A stretch of DNA of 64,000 bases, taken from the NCBI GenBank assembly GCA_027596075.1, contig JADGJC010000101.1, forward strand, positions 57,182 through 121,181. The letters run 5' to 3'. The position numbers and the translations under genes are program-made. Below the pieces are notes generated by a model. It was not told the DNA's origin, ran no database searches, and saw only the letters and a list, made by a program, of their open reading frames with translations. Positions 11,171 through 20,735 of this stretch are shown piece after piece; the first letter of the stretch is position 1, and each line of letters begins with the position of its first letter. Origin of the DNA: Rhizophlyctis rosea (taxonomy: Eukaryota > Chytridiomycota > Chytridiomycetes > Rhizophlyctidales > Rhizophlyctidaceae).

Positions 11171-12127
11171 TCATGATTCTCGCTTTCGTTTCGATGTGTA
11201 GATACCACTGTAATATCCAGCATAATACCACGCCATCATCATGTTGGATAGGTCTTCGTCGTCTGCATCACTGTTTAGGTTCAAGGTGTCTGTGGGTCGA
11301 CCTGAATTGTACTTACCAGTAGGAATTCTTGGGCCATTGCAAGATGAACAACGAGGCTGATAAGGGACGCAAAGTCAGTCATCAGTCGCTCGCACTACGG
11401 GGAAAGATGGATCATACTTGTAGACTAGGATTATTCGCTGACCATGAAGCATGCGGCGTCGATGCATCCGGCGCATGTTCCGTATACATGTTTTCATATC
11501 GGTCATTTTGAGGCGTGTGAGATTGGTGAGTCGTTTCGGTTGGGTTAACTGTCTGCGAATTTGAAAGCGAAGGTTATTACATTGCAAACATAAGACAAAT
11601 TCTTCGTCAAAACGCATATCACTCACCGCAGATTCGTGGGATATCATTTCTGGTGTTAATCCGCTGGTATGACTATCCTTCTGTTGCGTTTCTTGGTCAA
11701 TCAATGCTGGTATGGAGGCAGGTGTCGGAAGGGGTACAGTTTGCTCTTCGTTGCGCGACGTCTGAGACTTCACTCTGAATAAAGTCAGGCGACAGAGGTG
11801 ATGAGAGTTTTGGCAGCACAGGTGGATACCTTCTTCGTTTTGCTGGGTTCCCGGTATGCGTCGCTTTCCCACTATGATATTTCTGGTATTCTCGGACTGC
11901 CGAGTCCCACGCTTCGATTAGGGCCGAGTCATCCCATTTCTCGGTGAAATCGATCTGGAAGCAAGCTTGAGCACTTCTACCCTGACGGTACAAGCAATGC
12001 GCAAACCCACCTCCTCGTCCCCCTCGTTCGTTGCATTCCACAGGCCTCCCTCTTCCTCGTAGGGGGTCTCATCGTCTTCTAGCTCGCCCTCTTCGATCTC
12101 GTTGTCTTCGGAGTAGTGTTGTGACAT
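11171..12127 (-). CDS. SMN1: Survival motor neuron (SMN) homologue
   Basis: Five exons (12127-12011, 11954-11830, 11774-11627, 11552-11418, 11356-11171) give 236 residues. The N-terminus is acidic. The Gemin2-binding helix follows as WDDSALIEAWDSAVREY. The C-terminus is a canonical YG box, AWYYAGYYSGIY, ending in a basic KRKRES. The YG box mediates oligomerisation. SMN chaperones assembly of Sm rings on spliceosomal snRNAs in the cytoplasm. No Tudor domain is visible between the two conserved ends, as in fission yeast Smn1; the centre is Ser/Thr/Pro-rich linker with a CSSC motif. It is head to head with the SAP30BP homologue. The fourth exon's acceptor has an alternative AG a few bases on; the end motifs do not depend on it. 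Confidence 0.93.
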
Positions 12128-12416
12128 GGCGGGTATTTTGATTTAGAAGTGTGTACGAACTCTGGCAGCGTCTTTGTGGGATACGAAGCTTGGATAATAT
12201 AGATCGTTGCTAAAAATAACACCAAGGGTGGGAAAGGTCTGAGTGCGAGCTGCGCAGCAGGTGCCCAAGCCTTAAATGCGGCCCCAGAAGAACCCGGACC
12301 AGAACCTGGACGTGTTTTACCATCATCTGCCCTCTTCGACCCGCTAGGACACCTTCACGCCAATTGGCAAACACTGAACTGGGGATCTCACCTATATATT
12401 GGGCACTTGATACAGT
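12128..12416. promoter_or_regulatory. Shared 289-bp divergent promoter, SMN and SAP30BP
   Basis: The start codons of SMN (minus) and SAP30BP (plus) are 289 bp apart, with no other gene between. The interval must carry both promoters and both 5' leaders. A CCAATTGGC-type palindrome lies near 12360, and an AT-rich CTATATATTGG stretch sits about 20-30 bp before the plus-strand start. I see no further element I would name. Confidence 0.6.
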
Positions 12417-13669
12417 ATGAACGTGTTGGGGCTGACATACTCAGATAGTGAAGAGGAAGATTCGCCTGGTATGGAGCTGCGTTGAGCTTATCCGCCCGCT
12501 ACTTTTTGATTTTCCGCTCTAGTGAGACAACCCGCTGATGAGGGGCCACTACCGCCAAAAGTTGAGCCAACTCTGGTATGCTATGTTCTCTGAAGTCGTG
12601 TCGAAACTTTACTCACGGTTTAGCAGCCCTCTTCAGAGCCCCCAAACGGAAAGGAAGCCGAACCACTACCTGGTAGGTTGGATGTCCACAGTCGACACCA
12701 ATCGACTTTCAACTCATATTGGTTGAATCATATGGGCGTTCAACCCTCAGGAGATGATAAAGCCAAACCGGCGGTGGTTCTCTCGACCCTTCATGAAAAG
12801 TTTGACACGGACGGCGCCGGTGAAATGCACAACGGCGGCGACCAGCCAGCGACTGAGGACCATCAACCAGCGGAAGAACGGGACAACGTTCCCTCGTCAT
12901 CGAATACTCAGCTGAATGATGCACACGAACGACATCACGGGGAATCTGCGGCCATAACGGCAACCATGCGAGATCTGTTGCAGCAACTACCCTATTCCAT
13001 CAATGGGGCTACTGAAATTCCGCCGGAACCTGAGGGAGATTGTGATCCAGCTCTGCAAGTATGATTTTGCCCGTCATATACAAATCCGCGGAAGAAGTCC
13101 ATATCAATGTTATAAACCTACGCAGGACAAGATTACTAAATGGCTGGAGTTAAAGAGTATGGGAACCTTGTTCAACGAACGCCTAACCGGGACGCATGCA
13201 TTCAGAAACCCGGCCATCATGAGCAAATTGATCGAATATTTGGATTTGGACGAGATTGGGTCCAATTATCCGAGGGAGATGTTCGATCCTCACGGATTTC
13301 CAGAAAATATGTATTATGAGCAAATCGGTAAGATGAGCGATCTAAGTCTTTCGTATCTGACAATTGATATATTTGGTACACAGTGAAAGCTCAAGGAGCC
13401 GCCCGCGATGCACCAGCGCCCGCCCCAGGGGGAATACCTAGCAATGTAGCGGCATCCTTACAGCAAGCCCAGCAGCGGGCAATCCAATTCGTGTCGAACA
13501 TCAACAAGATGCATGCCCAAGCTACGGCCAATCCAAGTGCAGCTTCAAGTAGCGGTCCGTAGACGTTGCATTGAAGTCCATGCCCTCCCATCGCTCACAA
13601 AAATTTGCAGGCAAACGAAAGAGCAAGTGGGATCAACCTGCGGACACTCAATCAAAGCGACCCAAATGA
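12417..13669 (+). CDS. SAP30BP/HCNGP-family splicing cofactor
   Basis: Seven exons (12417-12468, 12523-12575, 12624-12672, 12751-13058, 13126-13327, 13384-13554, 13611-13669) code for 297 residues; human SAP30BP has 308. The protein opens GLTYSDSEEED. It has IPPEPEGDCDPALQDKI and then the HCNGP core with FRNPAIMSKLIEYLDLDEIGSNYP and MFDPHGF. The C-terminus is KRKSKWDQ, matching the [RK]-x-[RK]-[RS]-x-W-[DN] shape of a UHM-ligand motif as in SF1 and SF3B1. Known biology: human SAP30BP binds the UHM of RBM17/SPF45 and helps splice short introns with weak pyrimidine tracts. Six of its own introns are 48-78 bp. It shares a promoter with SMN. Confidence 0.92.
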
Positions 13670-13702
13670 AGTTGTGGGTTCGACATACTCCCTTGCATTC
13701 GG

Positions 13703-14621
13703 TTACCCTTCTCGCCTCCAAATCCACTCCGCCCACTTCTTCCTGCACTGATTAACCAGCTCGAACGGCGCGCCACTGAATAGGCTCTTGCCAAATCGGC
13801 CAATCAATCCCAGTTGACTGCCGTCCGTCCAACTTGTGAAGTAGTTTTTTGCCAGCTCCATATGGGGACGAAATAGTCGGGAAGTGTACTGTTGAACTGT
13901 AGAATGTCTTAACACGGGGTTGAAGCATAGGAGAATCTGATGATGGTATACCTCCGCCGATTCTTCGATCGATCTGGTCTGTAAGGTCGATTTCGATTGT
14001 ATATCTAGCGGTTCGTTTAAGATACTGAACACAGTAGCTGACGACTTTGGGATGCCCAAACCTATTATTCGTCTCGTCAATCGCCCTCATATCCGATGCC
14101 ATTCCTAAGTTGAGAGGGTCATGCCTGGTGCTTCTGGAAGGAGGTTGCTCCTATTTCAAACCTTTGATGTGGTCACTTGCTTCTTGATAGTCATCCGTTA
14201 CGACCACATGCATATGTGCCGGGCCCTTGAAATATCGTTTCAACAAACACGCTCCTTGCAAAGTGAAGACTTTCTTGGATCCTACCTCTTCATCCTCCGT
14301 CGGCGCCTTCTTCACAAAGCACACGAGCTGTGCCGAAGGCTCCAGGCTCAGCTTTCGCCCTTCGTTCGTTTGCTTCAGCCAAAGAAAACAAACTTCATCC
14401 CACTCTTCCTTCCCTTCTGGATTGTTTCGTCGTTTTGAGGAAGGCAATTTCGATAGGAAGTATTTTCGCAGCTTCTCGTTCTTTTCTAGGGGCGGCGACG
14501 TGACGTCGGGTCCTATTATTATTGGCGGTGAAGTAGGGTTGGAAGAGGGGGAGGAGGGGGGGTCCATTGCGGCCGACGGTGAATAATCGTGCTTAGGGTC
14601 GTCGGGGTGTGCGGAATTCAT
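13703..14621 (-). CDS. Hypothetical protein, three exons
   Basis: Exons 14621-14162, 14104-13952 and 13896-13703 give 268 residues in phase, with introns of 57 and 55 bp. The first 45 residues are Ser/Pro-rich and look disordered. The remainder alternates basic helices and strands (LRKYFLSKLPSSKRR, WDEVCFLWLKQ, RKKWAEWIWRREG), with no transmembrane segment. I do not recognise a family. It converges on the SAP30BP 3' end (33 bp between stop codons) and diverges from CFAP251 (323 bp between start codons). A co-regulated ciliary role with CFAP251 is possible but has no direct support. Confidence 0.7.
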
Positions 14622-14944
14622 GGTTATTATGAAGACTACGAGTGATAATGGGTATGTGATATGGCCGTGATGGTGTTCTTATGAACTATGCTCTTTGTTG
14701 GTGACGTGGTGTAAAAATAATCAAGAACAAAGTTCCACAGCTTCAAAGTCGGATGGGCCCAGGGCGTGGCGGATGTGGGAAAGTGGCGTAGTAAAACCTT
14801 CATGTAAGCAAGTGAGACGCACAGCTCGGCAAGGCCCCTTTTTGCCTCACCAATTCCCTTCTGCAAATGTTGCATCGGATTACCATACTCAACGAGATCA
14901 CACACCATTCGTCATAGCGACAGGTCTCTCCAAATTGAACAAAA

Positions 14945-17900
14945 ATGTCCAGCGGGGCACCTCAGCAGATGAACCCAATCGTGAGAAATGACAATGTATC
15001 AGACACCGACCAAGATACTGACTACGAAATCATAGGATCTCACTTGGACTTACGGTATCAATGAGACCCTGCTAGGTGGAGTCCATGATCTACTACAAAA
15101 AGACAATCATGTTAGTCTGTACCCATGAATGCAATTCGGTCTGTCCATTTACTCAAACCATCAGGCAGGTCATACTGTACGCGTCCGGCAACACAGCGGT
15201 CTTGTTCGACTGGGCCAATGGAGAGCAGCATCTGCTACGAGGGCATGTGAGTTCCATGATCTGCTTCAGCAACAGTACTGGATCCATTGCTCACATGTGC
15301 AGAAAGTGCAATTTGATCCGAAGCACAGCGGTGTCGCCAACAAGGAGGTTCCTGCTGACTGCCGACACAGGCCCGGGTTCGATGGTCATTATCTGGGATA
15401 CGGATCCGGGGAAGACGGAAGACGAAGATAGCCAATCTTCCGCAGAGGGGCATGGTGGAAATAATCCTCCCGTCGCATCCGCTCCTGGTTTCACTAAAGG
15501 CGCCTTGCCCATCAAAACCATATTCGATCCTCATCAAGGCCATGGAGTAGTTGCGGCTGATTTCTCACCTGACACCAGATGGTTCTTCACACTGGGAAAT
15601 GGTACGTAATGACAGACAATGGCCGCATGCTCATGCTGACGATACGTAGAACCAATGCAGACTTTGGCCATTTGGGATTGGACGAGTGAAAGCGATGTAC
15701 CAACAATTTCTGTAATCGTTGATGGACCTCCTCAGGTACTTTACCAGCGGGACAATTGCATACATGTAGTCAACTTGACATTCTGAAATGTAGATCTGGC
15801 TCAAAGTCAATCCAAGAGACTCGTCAGAGTTAATCACAAACGGCAAAGACAACGTCAACTTCTTCACTTGGGCAGAAGACAGTGGAATTCAACAATACCC
15901 GCCCATCTTGAATGCGAAGTACGTATGGACTGTTAGTAGTTGACACGACAGTTGTTGAGCTGATGAATATGAGTGCGCAGAGATTTCAAACATACACCCA
16001 CAGCATTCAATACATCCATCTTCATTCCGACAGAAGAAGGTCAAGCACTTTCTGCTACTGCTGACGGTGATGTGATTCTGTGGACAGACCGTAGCCTCAA
16101 CAATTTGAGTGTGAAGATGGACAGAGGAAGGAAAGCTGCCACCAAGTTCTTGAGGTTCGTTGAGGCAATCATTTTGAGATGGTCTTCATACTCTTCATAC
16201 TCTAAGGGGCTTCAAAAAAGATTGCACAATACCGGCATCAACGTTATCAAATACGTCCATGACAAGTATTTGATCACTGGTGGAGAGGACGGATTTGTAA
16301 AGATTTATGATCTCCAAGTGAGTTACCACTTCAGATAGCTGACCTATCAGTACTGCTTGTGCTGATTGCAATGTTCAGTTTCGCTTGATTTTTTGGTTTG
16401 AACGGGTACGAGCGGGGCCCATATGCTCCATCTCCTTCTTGGAGAACCCAGTCTCCACCGGGGGAAGAAGTTAGTCAACCTTTCGTTACCGGTGTGATAG
16501 CACATCTAATCCTCCGCACAACAGAAATGAGCAGTATCGAACTTCCAGAGCTGATAATCACGACCAAGCATGCGCGAGTGCTTTCGATTACCTGCCCTGC
16601 ACTTCCCGAACTCTTGGAGGGCTCCACAGATGGCGGTACAAATACAAGTCCAAAGCCTACCGATGTACCTGCCTCTAGTGGTGTACGTGTTGGTTGCTGG
16701 AAGAGTTCGTCCCATTGGCTAACCATTGCTGTCAAAAGATTCCTACATTTCGCAATATTTTGGATAATCAATATGACTCGATTCATGGTCTTGCCGCACA
16801 CCCGCATTCAACTCGGTTTGCTGTTGGGGGATACAGCGGTAAGAGCATCCATATTTGATATGTGGTACAAAAATTAAGGTCTTCTGGTTCAGGTCTTGTT
16901 CAGGTTTATGACTACGCAAATAAGAAACTCATTATGCAGCGAAAGTTCGAGACGGCAAAAGAAGCTTCATCTGAGCAGAAGCCTGGGGGAAAGAAGTCAA
17001 AAGAAGCGCACGCTGTCCCGCTACGAATACAATGTTTAGATTACATTCCCGATGGAACGACCATAGGTGCACCTGCTCTGATTGCACATCCGCCTAATAC
17101 GCATGTGATTAACCATATGCATGTTGATAGGATTGGGCTTCGCTAACGGCCTGGTACGCATCGTATCGGCGGAAACTTTGACTGATTTGCCACAAGTGAC
17201 ACCATCAGGCCAAGCTCCCGGTCTTCCTGGATATGCCATTTCCAAAGTCCCGATTACTCAGATCACCTTCGCACCAGATAGTCAGCACATGACAGTGGCG
17301 GATGCGGATCATGTGGTATCATTGCTCAGAAAGGAGCTGCCGCCAGCGGCCTTTGCAACGGGCTCCACGCGGGGACGGGATACGGAATGGGTATTCATTG
17401 GGCGGTGTAGGTCACATTATGGACCCATCGTGGGGCTCATGTTCATCCCGGCAGAGCCTGGGGGATCTTCCGTGAGACTGATTTCCATTTCTATGGACCG
17501 ACATATTGTGGAATATGATGTGGACAATTCTACGGTTGGAGGTGGTGTAGTGATGAAGGTAAGTCGTTTGTTGCTGTTGTGTATTTTGGTTTCGTAGCCT
17601 AAGAGCTGACAGTGGCTGTCTGCAGTCACTACATCCCACAGAGCAAATAGCGCGACCACTCTGTGCTGCACTCATCCCCAAAGCGACGTCAACACAAGGC
17701 GAGCAGTTCATTCTCACAGCCAATACCGGATACAAGTTCCGCATGTACAATGCTGCAACGATGTTATGTCGCAGAACATCGCTGGGACCCACGTATGATG
17801 GGTTGCCCACAAAGATCAAGTTCATTCCAGGGGACGGGGAACCGAAATACCTGGTGTACACGACAGATCAGAAGGTGAAGTTACATTCGAGGTTTGGTGC

Positions 17901-18964
17901 AAGCAAACCGGGAAGGACTAATATTTGCACAGGTGCTGGGAGTTGTGAAAATGCCGCTGGACGGAAATCCTCACAAAGCGCTCGGTCTCATAGCCCATTC
18001 TGGAGAGGTGCGTTACATAGTTAAGCTCTCAAAGTGATGTCAAACTCATTCTGACACCTAAGATATCCAATCTCACTACAACATTCGATGGGAGATATAT
18101 TTTGTCTGCTGGAGGTGGAGACGGGATAGTAAATATGTGGTCATTTTCTGCACCTGCACTGGAAGCGCATGTTGCTCTGAGCCCGAGTGGAATGGAACCT
18201 TTCCTCAACCTATTGGATCCTACGGGGGCCGCTGAGAAAGGAAGCATATATCGGGAGATGGAAGACTATTTCTATTATGCCCAATTGCGAAGGTAGGATA
18301 CTTTGCCCTAGAAGCCGTCCAATCTCCATTAATCAACACTATGTTTGTTGGCACCTGCAGCCAAGGCGAAGACGCAACCAAGGATCGTCAGATTGAAGAC
18401 ACCGTTGAGCTGGAGGAAGTGCCCTCCATTATGCAAGCTATGGGGCACTACCCATCGGTGCTAGAGATCGAGGATATGATCAACGAAGCTAAATATGCAA
18501 AGTGGGATGATGGGCGAGGGCAATTGCAGTCTGCCATCAACTTTGAAGACTTGATCAAATGTGAGTGTGACTTCCAGTTTATGACCGAAGGCCTGACATT
18601 GGCACTAATTGTTCTATTTGCAGTGTATGTCAACCACCGTCCAGTAGCAGACTATACCCAAAGCGACCTCGAAGATGCACTTTCGCACGCGCCAAGGCTG
18701 GCGCCTGGCAATCCACCTCCAAACGGTCGGCCGCTCTCACTATGTGCAACTGATTCCATCCCGCGATCAGGGTTAATGGCACTGCTGCAGCAATATGGGG
18801 AGACCTTCTCCAAAGAGGAGTTCGAGGAATCATTCCGGAGTCTACTGCTGAACGAGGCACCATATTACGGCAAATTGCCGGAACAGGCATCCGTGCGGGA
18901 GGTTATTGAGGATATTTTGGGGCTTGTACCGTCCGTTGTCCCAGCACAGGAAGGGCAGGTGTGA
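14945..18964 (+). CDS. CFAP251: CFAP251/WDR66, ciliary spoke-associated WD40 protein
   Basis: Eighteen exons join in phase to about 1003 residues. The N-terminus NPIDLTWTYGINE, then VILYASGNTAVLFD and QHLLRGHCNLIRSTAVS, matches WDR66 closely. WD40 blades follow across the protein (for example YLITGGEDGFVKIYD and GRYILSAGGGDGIVNMW). The end is an EF-hand-like region: LYVNHRPVADYTQSDLEDAL, then GLMALLQQYGETFSKEEF. CFAP251 is part of the calmodulin- and spoke-associated complex at the base of radial spoke 3 in motile axonemes. Its presence implies a swimming zoospore. Two acceptors (ending 15306 and 16220) use an AG downstream of an earlier one; both choices are forced by phase and by homology. 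Introns run from 46 to about 70 bp. Confidence 0.93.
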
Positions 18965-19735
18965 TGTGCATCAATGTGTATGATTTGTATGTTTTGTCAA
19001 CATACTCTATCAGAATTTTATCAAAGACTATGCATGACGGGCGTCGCCAAAGTCGCCAATGAGATTAAAGCTATCGAGATCATCGTCAGAACCAAATGAA
19101 GCAACCAAAACGTTTGCAGTTCATGAAATGCCACCCAATTTATCTGCAATCTCATCACTACGGATCGCATGCGGGATCAATTACATCAATCTCCGGGGTA
19201 TATTGGCATGATTTATTATTTGATTGCAAAAACCTCCAAAAAAGGATCGTGATTTCCTAATGCTGTTTTTGTCTCCTGGTCGATGCTCATCGCTCACTAC
19301 AGAGTGTGATGGAACAGACATGAAGTCGCGAAAGGGGTCCATTTCATTTGCAATGCACCCTGGTCATTGTGCAACGATGAAAATGACGTAAACCGTGGTC
19401 GCGAACATTCCCACGAACGTGCCGACAAAACGTGAGAAAAATTTACATTGACGGCACAGCCATGGAAGTTCGGTTGGGCCCCTGAGCTTGCAAAATTTGT
19501 AGTGATTTTGTACCACTTTTTCATCAAGATTAGATTTACCGGATGAGCCGCAACTGGGCTCGGCAAAAACGGCCGCAACGGCTTTCGCTCGGTTGCAACG
19601 TTGCCGATCGACCGGCCCAATCGGTCATCGATTCAACCAATGAAATCTGTCCTTTCGTCTCATGAGAGATGACAGCTTCACTGAGATGATCTCCCGTGCA
19701 AGTCATCACCGGTGCTAGCGTCATCAGAAAATGCA
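18965..19735. other. Intergenic: CFAP251 3' region and upstream promoter region
   Basis: No coding signal is visible. A CCAAT box on the plus strand (AACCAATGAAATC, near 19635) lies about 215 bp before the 55-codon gene and is consistent with a promoter for it. The rest looks like ordinary AT-moderate spacer. Confidence 0.5.
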
Positions 19736-19742
19736 TATAAAG
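19736..19742 (+). promoter_or_regulatory. TATA box of the 55-codon gene
   Basis: TATAAAG within GCATATAAAGTGGG lies 108 bp upstream of the ATG at 19850. It is one of the few strong TATA boxes in the window, and its spacing suits a leader of roughly 75-80 nt. Confidence 0.6.
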
Positions 19743-19849
19743 TGGGCAGCATCAAAGCAACATCCACACTGACGATATTGAACACTTTTGAAGCCAAGAT
19801 ATCTACGCCCGCTATCAAGCGAAATACCATCTGATCACAACCTGAAAAA

Positions 19850-20017
19850 ATGTTTGCCGCCCGCACTTTCGTTCGCTTCGCCTCCACTTCGGCAAGCCCC
19901 GCCGCCCAAACCCTTACCACTTCCCGTCGTACCTTCAATCTGTTCCGCCCAAGAGTCATCCTTGGTCTGGCGGCATCCGGCGCATTGACAGTCCAAATCG
20001 CCAGCGAAATCCATTAA
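19850..20017 (+). CDS. Small protein (55 aa), probable mitochondrial inner-membrane
   Basis: This single-exon frame has an A-rich ATG context (AAAAAATG). The first 38 residues are rich in Arg, Ser, Thr and Ala and have no acidic residue, as in a mitochondrial targeting peptide (MFAARTFVRFASTS, then TTSRRTFNLFRPR). One hydrophobic stretch, VILGLAASGALTVQIA, could span a membrane, and the tail is SEIH. A TATA box and a CCAAT box precede it. I do not recognise the family; small subunits of respiratory complexes or MICOS-type proteins have this form. The promoter, the leader-like composition and the lack of a competing frame argue that it is real. Confidence 0.6.
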   Translation: MFAARTFVRFASTSASPAAQTLTTSRRTFNLFRPRVILGLAASGALTVQIASEIH

Positions 20018-20735
20018 TCGCAAGCTGCCCATACGCGCGACGCTACAACCAACCAATCCTTAGGGAATAACGCATATTGTGAGGTCCGGGAAGAATGAAT
20101 TGGGATACCCAGGCATCAAAGTGAAGGGCTTGTAATGGTCGGAAGGGAAACGGATGTTGGGAACCTCATGTATCTTTGATAGCATTCCATATGTATTTAA
20201 ACCTTAGCACAAGAATATACCTAATGACGCACGCATACCCTCCTTAATCCCCAGCTCAACGACATGTTTGGTACATATATCATAATGGGAAAGGATCACT
20301 CGGCCGTTATCTGAATCTATGTGCAAGGAAAAATAGCTTAGAATCCATCATGAGTTGGGGATTGCAAGGACCGACAATAAGTAGTGAAGCCTTCCACAGA
20401 AGGTCGGGGCACAGCTAGTCACTCGTAAGATGGCTGTAGACTTTTTTCCAAAGACAGCGAAAGTAAGGAAGCTAAGGTAGAAAAAAGTGGGAAAAATTCC
20501 AAACCACCTTTGTGGGGGACAAGCCACCAAAGCCCGGTCACAATTGCGCAGCCAGCCCGTCTGGAGAAGGTTGTCGACAGCTTCGCGCAGCCTTTTCCCA
20601 CCTCACACACTCATCAGATCAACTTTCCCAAACGTCAATCAAGAACGCGAACACCAAGCCTATGCGTCAACCACACTCATCGCAGAGGCACAACTTTTGT
20701 TCACTACATTCATTTATCGACTCTTGTAACTTCCA

